This document shows, one piece after another, positions 33,094 to 45,313 of a stretch of DNA of 57,697 bases. This stretch comes from Perkinsus olseni (taxonomy: Eukaryota > Perkinsozoa > Perkinsida), in the NCBI GenBank assembly GCA_013115125.1, contig JABANN010000173.1:1-57697 (forward strand), written 5' to 3'. The notes below the pieces were generated by a model, which was not told where the DNA came from, searched no databases, and saw only the letters and a program-made list of their open reading frames with translations. The first letter of the stretch is position 1, and the number at the start of each line of letters is the position of its first letter. The position numbers and the translations under genes are program-made.

Positions 33094-34283
33094 CTACTCC
33101 GAACTAGCAGGAGTATCTTCCGATCTGGGCGACGTGAGGTCCCACTCGTCCGCCAAGGACCGGCGAACCTGCGCATAAAGCTGTAACCTGATTGACCATA
33201 CCCACGACAAGGTTTATTACCCGCACTGGAGTCCAATGACGATCGCTCGGTCCAGTACTACGCAGCGTGATGACCTCCGGTCGTAAACGAAGGAGGACAT
33301 AATCAGAGCGATCTTCTGCCATGTGCTCAGCCCACCGCTGTCTCCAATAGAAACGCTTCAGGTCCTCATCATCGATCTCAGTGGCTGTCCCTTGGACAGT
33401 GACAAGTCTACCAGCGGAGGTATCCATGTAGACGAGTGTCATGTTTCGGCTGCCAGAGAGGTCTTCAGACGTCAGGCACGTTGATGATACAGCAAAGTGG
33501 ACCATATTGAACGGCACCCGGTCACCAGTGTATCTGAGTGGTATGCGACGAACAAGGCTTCCTTCAACGCACTGCTTTCTACACCTACTCTGCCATCAGC
33601 GAATCAGTAACCTGATTCTTTGGGACCCCCTTGACGATAGGCTCCGATGGCAATTTCAACGCTCTCTCCTCCGGGACATGTGGTGACACATTCACAACCT
33701 ACAAACGGAATCGACACTCCCACGTTTACCTACAACACTACCTCCCCATCAGGGATAATAAGCAACGCCTGTGATGCTCTCTTGGTCAAGTCCCGGGCTG
33801 CCTGGAGGGCCTGAAGATCACCAAAAATCCACGAATGACTTAGCAGAATTGGCAGCCCCACCTGTTGACTATCCAGACGCGCCAGCTTAGCATTGTCAGC
33901 CAGCTCCTTATACTTGTTCTCGACTGAGTTACGGAAGTAGTACCTACGCTTGGGAACTTCACGTGGCTTCAGCGTCCCCCTGCCTACTACACCGCATAGC
34001 CGATCGGTAGCGCGTTGAATGCTATGAAGGCAGCGAAGGGCTTCCACCCGCGAAATCCTGTCTTCTCCTCCTGCGGCTCGGGCTGAAAACACAACGCGTC
34101 GAAATTTTCGGTCCCGGATCTAGCCAGAATACTCTCCTCTATTACCCGTTTCTTAGGATAGAAGCCCGCAACCTCACTAGGCTTGGGTGTCTTCAGAGCG
34201 GCGACAGTGGCGGCCGCTGTGCTCTGGCTACTGGCGACTCCCGAAAGGGCGCTTGCAGCTAAGCGGCGCAAGCTGGGCTGCAT
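33094..34283 (-). CDS. Split-barrel FMN-binding (PNPOx-like) protein, probably mitochondrial
   Basis: The start at 34283 gives MQPSLRRLAASALSGVASSQ, an Arg/Ala/Ser-rich, acid-free N-terminus typical of a mitochondrial targeting peptide. A candidate membrane segment follows (FAAFIAFNALPIGYAV). Then come AARDLTKRASQALLIIPDGE and, after introns, MVHFAVSSTCLTSEDLSGS, then NMTLVYMDTSAGRLVTVQGT and EDLKRFYWRQRWAEHM with DYVLLRLRPEVITLRS. The order matches the pyridoxamine-phosphate-oxidase-like split barrel of general-stress/haem-related proteins. The last splice (phase 0) gives LYAQVRRSLADEWDLTSPRS and TAG at 33094-33096. FMN binding and activity are family inference; no catalytic residue decides the substrate. 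Confidence 0.65.
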
Positions 34284-34562
34284 GTGTAACCAAAGTCAGA
34301 ATCACTTCGAGAAACACAGCACACTGCTTGGATCCGACTAGATACCCCCTGTGCTGAGGATATTTTCGCTAGTAAACCGAGATGACCACGCTTGCAGCAC
34401 ATAGAAGCAACGCAGAGCAAACTCTGTTCCTCTGAAAAGATATCGATTATATGGGCGCGCGCGATAAGACTTGACTGGGGTGCGTAAGTATCTCTGCTCT
34501 GCTCGTTCAGCGCATCACAAGCAGTTCTAGTAGTTTTCAACTTGATTATGCATTCATCTTTG

Positions 34563-36468
34563 ATGCGTCTAGGCGCGCTCGTCTCAGCTGGGCTGTTCCT
34601 GGCAGCCGATGCCCGAGTCGAGGTCGACCCTAGCAAACATGATGTTGTTAAGGTAGGGACGACGGGACGGACGCGTATCTTCGGTTGAACGGTTTACTCG
34701 ACGCAGAGGCTCCGCTGAGTCACCGCACTCAACCGGAGCGTAACGTGAAGCGCTTTGTCGTTGTCAGCTAAACCCTCAATCGTTCGGCTCTGTTATCGAG
34801 CGCCATAGAGACTGGCAGATCAGTGCCGTGTATTTTTACGACGACAACACTCCTGTTAAGGACTTTAACAAGGTCAATGAGGTTGCTCAACAAACCAAGC
34901 GTAAGGAGTCTTGTTGTGCGTTGATCTCTCGCAGGCCGCTGTTCGTAGGCATGGTGAAGATCGGCGCTGTGGACTGTGACGAGAACCGCGCCTTATGCGA
35001 TCAGAACAACATCAAGGAGTGCCCGAAGGTAGTGAATCGTATCTCTGGGCTTGCTCGCTATATCGCGCAGCGGCTCCGGCATGCTTGTCACTGTTGATGT
35101 CTCTCAGCTGGTCATTTACCCCCGCAACCCCATCCCGCAGTTCATCTACGAGGGCAAGATGGATGTCCACGACATGAAGAAGGCCGTCTTAAGATACTTG
35201 CCCACAGAACTGGTCAAAAAGTTGGATACTGCCAGTACGTGCTGATTGACCTTCGCTGGACTGATTGGGAGGTCCTGGCCTTCGCTCGATGGTTTGCTAA
35301 CGTTTTCAGACGTCGATAGCTTCCTCACCACTGATGCTTCCATGCCGAAGGTCTTGCTCTTCACTGAGAAGGACACTCCTCCACCGATGTTCAAGGCCCT
35401 CAGTAAGTCACTTCGTGTGTGTCGATCGGGTAGTAGGAGGCAATGGTCAGGTAACGAATTCCGCAAGGAGATGCAGTTCGGCTTGGTGAACGTCAAGAAG
35501 CAGGGTGATCTCGCCAAGCGTTTTGGCGTTAAAAAGGCCCCTAAGATTCTTCTGCAGCAGGCCGTTGGGAAGAAGCCCGAAGCGTAAGGCGGCCTCCCGC
35601 GACTACCTATTTTGCGATTACCATTGGCGTGTCTACGCAGATACAAGGGCGAGATATCTTACATCCCTATCGCTGACTGGGTCAACCTCCACAGAGAAAC
35701 GTTCTCGAGAGGAGGTACTCGTGTGTTGAGATGTACTGGAGACGATGTTGATGGCTGGTTTCAGGCGGATTTGAGGAGAGCGCGAAGACTGGCTCCTACA
35801 GCGAGGGTGAAGCTCCCTCTAGACCCTGGTTGGTACAGGAAATTCCCGAAGTCACCAAGAGGAGCGCTAAGCATGTCTGCTTCGATGGTGGCGAGGTAGT
35901 TCTTCCGCCGCTGGTCGCTCGAACGGATTACTGTGGGAAGGGGAATTGGCTTATCTTTGATTCAGGGCCACTGCGTGATCTTCTTGAAGGAGGGCCAGCT
36001 CTCCAAGGAGGAAGAGGACGGACTTGTTGAGTTGAAGAACCGATTCACTTCCCAGTTGGAAAATCGGTAGAAATAGATTTCTGGTCTCACGGGCAATCGG
36101 GTATCTCTTCCACGATCTCAGGGGAGCGAAGCTTCGTTGGGTTTGGCTTGATGTGTCGAACGAGCCAGCATGGGCGGAGATGTTCGGCATCACCAAGTTC
36201 CCCAATGTTGTCGTTTTCAACCCTCACAAGCGTCTTCGTTTCTGCAAGTTCGATGACGACGACGAAGAGTAAGTGTGTTTTGGGGTCATCTGCTGGTATT
36301 CTTGCTCACCTCAGGCATAAGGGAGACAAGGATGGTGTCGAGTACCTGGTAGAGAAGGTGCTCGGTGGTGATGGCCGGTTCAAGATCGTCAAGGGTCAGA
36401 AACTGCCGGAGCTCTCGGATAGGGAAGAGGATGGAAAGAAGCCTCAATCCGAGAGGGACGAGTTGTAA
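34563..36468 (+). CDS. PDI-like thioredoxin-fold ER protein without CxxC
   Basis: The start at 34563 reads MRLGALVSAGLFLAADARVE, a clear signal peptide. Exons assemble thioredoxin-like domains: ISAVYFYDDNTPVKDFNKV, then VKIGAVDCDENRALCDQNNI with KECPK and LVIYPRNPIPQFIYEGKMD; a second, VDSFLTTDASMPKVLLFTEK, then FGLVNVKKQGDLAKRFGVKK with APKILL; and a third, FGITKFPNVVVFNPHKRLRF. The C-terminus is SERDEL followed by TAA (36466-36468), a KDEL-type ER retrieval signal. The place where active PDIs have WCGHC is DDNTP here, and no other CxxC occupies that position, so it should act as chaperone or scaffold rather than oxidoreductase. Exons between 34655-34820 and 35720-36140 are not fully resolved. 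Confidence 0.78.
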
Positions 36469-36650
36469 ATGCCGCGCACGGCGTATCCAGTTTTACCTGT
36501 GGGCAGGGGATCTGCGCGTCACTTTTTTAGATGTTTCCCGCAGGCGCTATGGTAACCCTTGTTGAGTTGTCAGTTGCAGTAGCTGTTGGGTGATAGCATT
36601 CCTGGGACTTGCCGATGGTGGTATGAGCCATCATTGTTGTGCTGTTGTAG

Positions 36651-37718
36651 TTGGGTTGGAATGGTGAATGTCCAAGGGTTTTCGTCGATTCGGAACGTGG
36701 AGGTTGCCTTGAAGAGCAACAAGAGACTGGAAGATCATTTGAGGCAAATAGGCTGCCCGTGCACTACAGTGAATCAAGGGGCGATTGGATGACAGGGAAA
36801 AGGTCTGAGGGGCAGGTACCCCTGGAAGAGGGACTAGAGAATCTGGGAGTCTCTGCCATGGCCGTGATCCACACCAACCAAGCTTATCGAACGCACCTTG
36901 AGCAAGTAGGGTGCTTCTTTCACCAAGTGCCACACTCCGGCCCCCCCCAGTATCGTTCAACTGCTCTATCCCGAAAGGCAATTAGATACGGGACATGCGA
37001 GCAGACGAAAGCGTACCGGCGCTCGTGATCGTATGCCTCGACGATGATGCAGTAGTGGCCTCCTTCAGCCGATCAGACGTTGGTCAAATTGACCGCCGTA
37101 TACCTGAGGCGAAGACGAGACTTGTCCTTTCAGCCTCGAAATCTAAGGGTAATTTTGCTTCTCATGAACGGCAGTGGTGCCAAAGCAATCTCAGGACCGG
37201 ACGCCTTGCGAGCAGAGCTAGTAGTGCGAGGAATAGATTGGCAAGATGACTGTGCTGACTTGTCAGCCACAGCGATAGAGGCTATCATAGCGGTAGAAAA
37301 TGCACGGCGGAAGAAGTGGGTCTCCGGGCTCTGTACGAGGTTACGCTCATCGATCCCACGTGACAGGCCCCCGAGCCAACTCAAGTCTCGGCTGCAAGCC
37401 CCTGTAAGTAGCTCCGTTGATGTATCGAAAGCAGCGGCCTCAGGGGACATCGTGTGGATTGTGAGCAAGATACCGACACACCGCCATGGCAAATGAAGTG
37501 ATGAATTTCAGGCTATGCTGCAGCAGATACCGGGAGTGGGTGCCGACATGGCAGCGGCGATAGCAAACAGGTCGTGCCCCGTCTATATGGCGTCCACGGA
37601 CCCCGAGTAACGGAGGTCTATTTGTATGCTAAGATACCCCACTCTGCCGAACTTGCTCCGAGCCTTAGATGATTCATCAACCCAGGTCGAAAATACTATT
37701 GCAACACTTGAACTCAAG
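36651..37718 (+). CDS. EME1/MMS4-like ERCC4-family nuclease subunit
   Basis: These proteins pair with MUS81 to cut branched recombination intermediates in the nucleus. The first recognised exon has RVFVDSERGGCLEEQQETG, then FEANRLPVHYSESRGDW, resembling the ERCC4 fold (VFVD-x-E...L...G..FE...L...Y...R). Middle exons include VPALVIVCLDDDAVVASFS and GPDALRAELVVRGIDWQDDC, with ATAIEAIIAVENARRKKW. Near 37510 MLQQIPGVGADMAAAIAN is a helix-hairpin-helix motif, spliced to RYPTLPNLLRALDDSSTQ. The catalytic ERKxxxD of MUS81/XPF is not seen, which suits the non-catalytic EME1 partner. Start and last exon are uncertain; the remaining open frame would run into tRNA-Arg at 37793, so the true stop is probably earlier. 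Confidence 0.58.
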
Positions 37719-37792
37719 GTGAAGTTATGGGGATCGAGTTATGTGTTGTTCATTAATGCTGAGGTATCCCTATACCCGCAGTGGTTTTACGT

Positions 37793-37865
37793 GGTCTCGT
37801 GGCCTAATGGATAAGGCGTTGGTCTTCGGAACCAAAGATTGTGGGTTCGAGTCCCACCGAGATCG
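37793..37865 (+). tRNA. tRNA-Arg (TCG)
   Basis: A 73-nt cloverleaf without intron: acceptor GGTCTCG/CGAGATC (one G-T pair), D-arm GGCCTAATGGATAAGGC, anticodon stem TTGGT/ACCAA around CTTCGGA (anticodon TCG), T-arm GTGGG-TTCGAGT-CCCAC, discriminator G. All stems pair. It sits just beyond the 3' end of the EME1-like gene on the same strand. Confidence 0.95.
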
Positions 37866-38349
37866 TTTCTCTGCTTTTAATTTCAGGTTCGGTCCAAGCA
37901 AGGTACCCGAAAAATTGGGCCCGCCGTTGCGTCCCGAATCAGTCGCGTGTTCACCGCTACCTCACAGGACACGTTAGTCAATTAGCTCCGTGTCTCGTTT
38001 TCTTGTGCGTTGTGTTGGAGGTCAGGCAATTGTACGCGCATAGTCATCAAAATCATCACTTCAAGTGAGTAACCTATGCGTCATAAATTATTTGTGTTCA
38101 TGCTACCAAAAAGGGCAAGATAGCAAGTTCAACTCTGCTTTGACCGCTCCTGAATGTCAACAGGCTCCATAAACATTACCGTTGCATATCACCAGCATAC
38201 TCTACATATTCTGCAAATTAGAATGGCCAGTCTACCCTTCACACTCTATAGAGACATTGAACAACCCAAGAATATAATCGCCCCGCCGTACTCAATCGTG
38301 ATGGATTCGTGTCGATATTTTTTGTAGTAGTTTTTCTGCGTCGCTCGAG
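37866..38349. other. Intergenic region
   Basis: About 480 bases between tRNA-Arg and SHMT. A T-rich stretch (tttttgtagtagtttttctg) lies shortly upstream of the SHMT start. No gene seen. Confidence 0.45.
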
Positions 38350-40392
38350 ATGTCTGCGGAGCTTATGAATACCCACCTCAAGGAGGCCGATCCCAAGGTA
38401 TACAAACATTACCGCAGCTGGAGAGCCCGCTGCTGAAACTCCTGGACTTCAGGTCTTTGATATCATTGAGCACGAGAAGGAGCGTCAGCGTACTAATGTC
38501 TGCTTGATTGCGTCAGAGAACTTCACCAGCCAAGCGGTAGAGTACCTCTTCTGGTAATTCAACTGACCATACTACTGACAGGTTCTTGATGCCATCGGAT
38601 CCGTCATGACTAACAAGTATTCTGAAGGCTACCCTGGAGCCAGGTCATTGTCGTGACAATGCGGATTGTAAGAAGTTTGTAGGCAGGTACTATGGTGGCA
38701 ACGAATTCATAGACCAGATGGAGAATCTCTGCATGGAGCGTGCCTTGGAGACCTTCCGCCTCGACCCGGCTAAATGGGGTGTAAACGTGCAGACTCTGAG
38801 TGGTGAGTGATCCTCTCATGGTATCGTACATTCGTCTCTGGGCATTGCCATTCTTGGCTAAGGCTCGCCGGCTAACTTGGCTCTGTATACCGCCTTGCTG
38901 GATGTACATGATCGCATCATGGCTCTGGACCTACCTCATGGCGGCCATCTCAGCCACGGTTATCAGACCGACACCAAGAAGGTCTCCATGATTTCCAAGT
39001 TCTTCACTTCCATGCCGTAATGGTCGAACTGTTATCGACAGATGCGCTTCTATCCTGCATGCTATAGGTACCGGTTGGATGAAAAGACTGGTCTCATTGA
39101 CTACGACGAGCTTGAGAAGTTCGCTCAACGCTTCAGACCGAAGCTGCTCATTTGCGGCTACTCTGCGTATTGCTCCGGCCATCACCTTTACTATTGATTC
39201 GATACAACAGGTATCCTCGTCACTTCGACTTCGCCCGTCTGAGGGCCATAGCGGACTCTGTCGGGGCCATACTGCACTGCGATATGGCCCACGTGGCTGG
39301 TCTAGTGGCGGCTGGGGTCCACCCATCTCCCTTCGTAAGCTCATCTGCGAGCATATCAGGCTTATGGCTTGTGGTTGGTAGGAGCTCTGCGATGTCGTCA
39401 CCACTACTTCTCACAAGACGCTCAGAGGTCCCCGTGGGGCGATGATTTTTTACCGTCTCGGCCAGAAGGGTATCAACATCAGCTTGACGTCGCGGACCAT
39501 CGTGCCGCTCGGTTCAGGTGTTGATAAGAGTGGGAATCCTGTCATGTACGACTTCAAGGATAAGATTAATGCTACGGTGTTCCCAGGCTTACAAGTAGGC
39601 TTCCCTACAGCGGCTGCCTTTCTTTGTAGAGAGTCGCCGTCTCTCTATAGGGTGGACCCCATAATCACATCATAGCCGGTTTGGCTGTGGCGTTGAAGCA
39701 GGCCCAGACGGAGGAGTACAAACAGTACCAGCAACAGGTGGTCTTTGAGAGTCCGCTGCACTGTTCCGTTACGGCTCGACGCAGGTGGTCAAGAACTCGA
39801 AGGCCTTGGCGGATGAGTTGATTGAACTCGGCTACAATCTTGTCTCGGGAGGTAGTCTGATAGTAGCTGTTATGTGAGTGTTGAATCAACACTGTTGATG
39901 CGACTTTCACTAATCAGGCACTGACAACCATTTGGTGCTTTTGGATCTACGTAGTAAGGGTATCAACGGCAATAAGACCGAGAAGGTTTGCGATCACGCG
40001 GCCATTTCTCTCAACAAGAATACGGTATGCTCAACAGGGTTTCTTGCTTGAAGGCTTCGAACGTTGGCCCTAAGGTCCCCGGTGACAAGTCGGCCATCAC
40101 CCCGTCGGGGCTCCGCATTGGTGCTCCGGCCATGACCACTCGCGGAGCCAAGGAGGAGGACTTCCGCAAGATCGCTCAATTCATCAACCGTGTCGTGGAG
40201 ATCGGTCTGCAGGTAATTGCGTCCTTCGATCATTGCGCCGGAGCATCGTCTCTTGTGCAGGTTCAGAAACAGTCCGGCCCGAAGCTGAAGGACTTCCTCG
40301 CCATCTTGGACAACTCTCCCCCTCCGGAGTTAGCCCAGCTGCGCGAGGAGGTTACGGCTTTCAGTCGTAGTTTTGTCCCTATCGGGCAGTGA
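38350..40392 (+). CDS. SHMT: Serine hydroxymethyltransferase
   Basis: PLP enzyme converting serine and tetrahydrofolate to glycine and methylene-tetrahydrofolate. From ATG 38350 ([17 protein letters not shown]) exons give [20 protein letters not shown], then [40 protein letters not shown] and [41 protein letters not shown], and the PLP-lysine motif [20 protein letters not shown]. The C-terminal domain shows [20 protein letters not shown], then [16 protein letters not shown], ending SRSFVPIGQ at TGA 40390-40392. About nine introns. Frames and domains are complete, and no mitochondrial leader is visible, so a cytosolic form is likely. TRM1 follows 330 bases downstream. Confidence 0.95.
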
Positions 40393-40551
40393 AGTGCAAG
40401 CTGCGAGATTTTTTACCCTAAACCATGAATGCGACAGAGGAGATTATTTTTTTGAAGTTTCATGAAGCAAGCGATCTAGGTGGCTGTTTGAGTTGAAGTT
40501 TTCTCGAACGGGCCCAGCTATGGGGCTTCTCTGCGATACTTTGGATTAACG

Positions 40552-40596
40552 TTAGTGAGATGGACCATCTCACTAATCTCACCATCTCAGATGGTG
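40552..40596. repeat. Two adjacent perfect hairpins between SHMT and TRM1
   Basis: TTAGTGAGATGG/CCATCTCACTAA (12-bp arms around one A, 40552-40576), then CACCATCT/AGATGGTG (8-bp arms around one C, 40580-40596). The second also partly complements the first. They lie 160 bases after the SHMT stop and 120 bases before the TRM1 start. Confidence 0.85.
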
Positions 40597-40718
40597 ATTA
40601 GTGAAATTGTGCGCAGGATGCGTCTCGAAGATGAACTCTGGTGGGTGGGGGACTTTTCGCTAGAGCGCGGGGAAAGGGGGTTATTCCGCTGTAGCAGGAC
40701 TGACCAAAACCACTGCAC

Positions 40719-43700
40719 ATGGCCAACATCACCAGTCCACCAGCTCACAATGGTGTGCAGGAAAACGGCAGGATTCGGGAAGGCCTGGCGGAGATCCTAC
40801 CTATCGAAGGCAATAAGGTCTTTTATAATAACGTTCAGGTAGTACCGCGCTTGATTTTTCGTGCTGTTCTGCCGATAGTGGTATCGCCGCTGCGCAGCCC
40901 TCTACTATGTGGCAAGTCGCGAAGTCAATCATGTCAGTGTCTCTCGAGCAGTCGCTTCTCATGCCTCATCGATTCCCTCATGAATCCGCTGCTCTCTTTG
41001 AAATTATTGAAGAAGAGTCTTTGTGCGTTAATATTATGGTATAATCTGCTTGGGTAGTACATCGTGACATCCTCACTCAACACGTGTTTCGTGATGACCC
41101 TCGCTTAAAGTTGAGTCTCCGCCTTTTTCATCGTTGTCGTTGTAGGTCTTCAACAGGGACACATCAGTCTTGGCTCTGAACGTGTTCGAATCCTGGCGGA
41201 TGGAGCATGCTCCCCCGGGTAGAGCTGGGAGAGCACTCACAGAGGAACTCAAGAAGACCAACGAAGGGCTGACGGTAATTATAATGGGAGATAATATAGA
41301 TTATAATGGACTGACAGAGAATCTGTCACAAAGTACCAGGCTCTCCAAGCGTGGTGATTTTGGGGGGCTCAGTGGGAAGTCATTCCGAAAAATGACTCTA
41401 GTTTATCATTTACTCTCCTTACGCTGTTCCAGAATCTCATTCCGCTCTTCCTGTGGCTCCTCGGTGGCAAGGTAACCAATCGCATCGGCGCGGATCCGAG
41501 GGCAAACGGGTAGAGTGATATGCTTGCGGATGATCTTCGTACATAAATCCATCAGGTTGCAGGGAATGTAGTTGGGACCGAGGGCTTTGAGCGTGAGCGA
41601 GGCTCGTATAATTCTCCTACCTACCTTACGCTACGACTTTGTTGGTGTATTGTACTACCCTCGGTCGCCTGAGTTTGACGTGATGCCGTGCGCCATGCTC
41701 GCTAGATTGCGCAGTCGGGCTCAGTTGGCGAGAGCACTGCACCTAGTACTGGAGTCCTGCCTCCGGAGGCTGCCTTCCTGGCAAAGCTAACCGTTGGTCC
41801 CAGACTTTGGAAGGCGGATGAGGATATGGCATTCCTTCTATCGGCATTCTTCAGAGCTAAAGGGGTTCGGTGACGCGCACACATTCGTGGAAACCGCCGC
41901 CCAAGTTTCTCCCATACGTGGGAGGTTCTTTGAGTTCATCTCCCGAGCCACAGCCAGCACGGGGGGACCGGAGGACTTAGCGGGGGCAGGCAACGCCATG
42001 GCGGGGTCGCCGGTCGGCATTTCAGTGCCTATGGTTGAGTCACCGAACACTTGGCCACCATACAGCCTGTATGATACAGGCGTCGCCTCCAAAGAGTGGG
42101 CGTGTTACTGTCGCTCAAGAAGGTTCTCAACAAGGTGCTAACGCTGTTGAGGAAGAGGGACGACAAGATGGGGGAGGCCCAAAGCTGCCGGCATTAGTGC
42201 GGACTGGGAGAAAACCGCTAAACGGGGGTATTTTCATCCCCTTTTTTGTTCCAAAAACGGTGACAATTGACTAATGCTGACATATCCACGGACTCACCGT
42301 ATTCCTTCATCTTCCGATGAAGATGTGTGGCTTGAGTATTACCCTACGGTGCACATGCCATCGGATGCCGAGGGAATGAACGGTGCACTGCAGTGTGAGT
42401 CAAATCACACAGTCGGCGAAATCGAACAATTCTGTCGAAGCCGGATTTATTATTGTCTCCTCTAAACTGAAGGAACTTTACTTGTGCTGGCAGGTCTTCG
42501 AGGCGATGGCGGCTTCTGGCCTTCGGTCGGTTCGGTACACCAAGGAAGTGAAGAATCTGAAGCATGTGGTGGTGAACGATTTGGACGAGAAGGCTGCTGA
42601 TAACATTAAGGCTAATCTCAAGTAGGTCGGGTGTGCTTCGAGTGCAGGGTTTGGATACCGACCAGTGTATCTCTTCATCGACTAGCTTGTGCGGCGGGCG
42701 GTTGGTCCGGTAGGCGTCGACTCCTCCATCAGGCACAATTGTATTCCCGAGACTATTGCGGAAGCAAGTCATTCTGATTGTATCAGACATATGCAGCACA
42801 ACGATTTGGCCTATGATGTACTGTAGGGAACGCAGGGTTAGAGTGACTTGGTGTTCATCCTTAGGTGATTGATCTGGACCCCTATGGCAGTGCCGCACCG
42901 TTCTTGGACGGAGCAGTTAACTCTGTTAAAAACGGAGGCCTGCTTTGTGTCACCTGCACGGACTCTGCAGTAAGATGGGTTAATGAGAGGAAAGGAAGTT
43001 GTGTCTGTGCAGAGCTTTCGGGTCGGCATTATTTCTCCTTTCGCCGTTGCCTCGCATTCGCAGTTTCTCGTCATTTTTGTGGTAATTCAGAGACAGCGTT
43101 AGTCGTGGGGATGTAACCATTAGTATTCCTGTTAGATGGCTCATTGTAGGTACTCTGTGGGAATCATACTGATGTTTGCTACTACCGGTACGGTGGTACC
43201 GCCCCGAAGGCAAAGTACGGAGATGGGAATGCTCTCCGTTCATCATAACGAACTCTTAGGTACTGCCATGAACTAGCCTTACGACTAATGCTGCACGCCA
43301 TATCAAGTGCTGCTGGACGGAGGAAACGTGCGATAGTCCCTCTGCTCTCACTGAGCATCGACTTCTACTACAGAGTAAGTTGGCTCGGGCTGCCTCGTAT
43401 CACGCTCGGCCACGTGCCAAGTAGTTGCTAGTAGTAGAGTTGGGACCAACAATGAACGCCCTCCGCCAAGCTCGATTCTCAGGTATTTGTTCGCGTCATC
43501 GACTCTCCTAAGGACTGCGGTAATCTAGCAGCGGATACGTCCCTATTGTTGCAGTGCGTTAACTGCGAGTGGCACGAGCTGTCTCCATTGGCACAGCCGT
43601 AAGCAGGGCGCGCTCTCCCGTCTGCTGAATAGATCAGTCGGAATCCTGGCTAGCGTTCCACAATGTGCCGCCGTGTGAAACGGCGACGGGTGCTGTGGGT

Positions 43701-45313
43701 TAGCTTCCACTTTCCCGTGCACCGGAATGATGGCTCGTCAATGACGGGCTGATAGAAAGTGCTATTATAGTTTGCGAGGCTCGGCCCTCGAACTTCGACC
43801 AGTGGATGCAGATTTCAAGCAGGAGGTTTTCGACATGCATTGTCTTGCTCGCGTTAGCTTCATTAGTCCTCTAGGAAGGATGGAGCCACTGGTGCGATTG
43901 TGTTCGAAGGCCTCGGTGTCTCAGGAAGTCGGAAAAGAACGCCAATCTCAAGCCGGGCACTCTCTTGGGTCAACACGGTGGTACCACACCTCCGGCAACT
44001 TGCCCTATATGCAAAGGACGCCTGGTACTACTCAGTGAACCTGCACATTCATTAACTAACAATCCGCGAACCTGAACCTTCAGGTTATGGGGGGCCCATG
44101 CTGGACGGGCCCGCTTCATGATGCCTCCTTCGTAAGCGCTATGTTGGCCGAGAGCTCGGACGCTCAGCACAAGATAGAGAAGTATCCCGGCATCACCGCT
44201 TGGAAAAAGGTCGAACTGCAGAAAATGATCTCCGTGGAATCTTGCCGGTGTATCAGGTTCACGGTCTACTCACAGCTGTGTCGATGGAGCTGCCTGGGTC
44301 ACCACTGTTCTACACTCTGGATGGCCTGATGTCGATCACCAGAGCCCCCAACTGCCCTCTGCAAAAGTTCAAGAACACACTCATTAATCTAGGTAACCAT
44401 TTCTAGATCTGTGGACCATGACAAGCTCAGCTTATTTCAGGCTATAAGGTTAGCCATTTCCATCGGGAGCCAATGGCAGTCAAGACAGATGCGCCATCTG
44501 AAGTTATTTTCGACTTGGTAGGTTTCTTCTGGTCCTCGTTGGTCGAATCGCACCGATTCACGGCGATGGTTATTGAAATAGCCAGCTCCCTCGAACTCGA
44601 TTTTTATCAGGCTCGCGCCTGGGCTCTGCAGCACCAAGAAGCATCTGGAGTCGTTCTCAAGCCCAAGATTGAGGGCTTCCTGGACAAGGAGACCAGCAGC
44701 CTCCCGGATAGTGACTGGCGGAAGATCAATTTCGAGGGCCCCGTCGTTAAAGATGGTGAGTTTCGGAATTAAGTCATTTATGTAGGACATACTGGTCCGG
44801 GAATTCTGAGGAACTTTGTCAGGGACAGTCCATCGTCTTCTCGCACTCATTTTTACTCGTCCGGCCACTTCAAGTGTATCGATGTGTATGCAACCTCTAT
44901 TAGGTTGAGCGTACAATCGCGATATTCGGTTCATTTGTGAGGAATCTGTAGGCGCGAAGCTCGCTGTCGAAGTACACAGTATTCTCCCGTCGATAGTATG
45001 GAGCATTCATTTAGGTGACGAAGGAAAGGAAAGTGAAGATGGAAAAGAGCAGCACCACAAGAAGAGGACACCGATGTGAGTGTTTCGCGCTCACTCATGT
45101 TCTCCCAGAAATTCTGAGCTTCTTCTATCAAGCACTGGCCCGTCTATCGTGTGCTTGCTCATGCGTATCCTTAGGTTCCTACCTAACCCAGAGTCCAACT
45201 GGGGTCCCAAGCGAGCTGCTGCGGGTTGGCCCGGAGGAAAGTGCAAGAAGGTGAAAACAGGCCATGAAGAAGATGAGAAGTCAACGCCCGAAGAAACTCC
45301 TGCGGCTGAGTGA
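40719..45313 (+). CDS. TRMT1: tRNA (guanine26-N2)-dimethyltransferase TRM1
   Basis: Forms m2,2G26 in tRNAs, in nucleus and mitochondria. From ATG 40719: [20 protein letters not shown], then [20 protein letters not shown] (TRM1 N-terminus), then a later exon [16 protein letters not shown]. The SAM site spans [19 protein letters not shown] and [19 protein letters not shown]; the catalytic region is [19 protein letters not shown] (DPYG), then [12 protein letters not shown]. Next come [20 protein letters not shown] and [15 protein letters not shown]. The zinc/C-terminal part has [20 protein letters not shown] and [13 protein letters not shown]. The tail is Lys/Glu-rich, ending at TGA 45311-45313. 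Introns are larger than in neighbours, some several hundred bases, explaining the 4.6-kb span. Nearly every family landmark is present in order. Confidence 0.92.
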
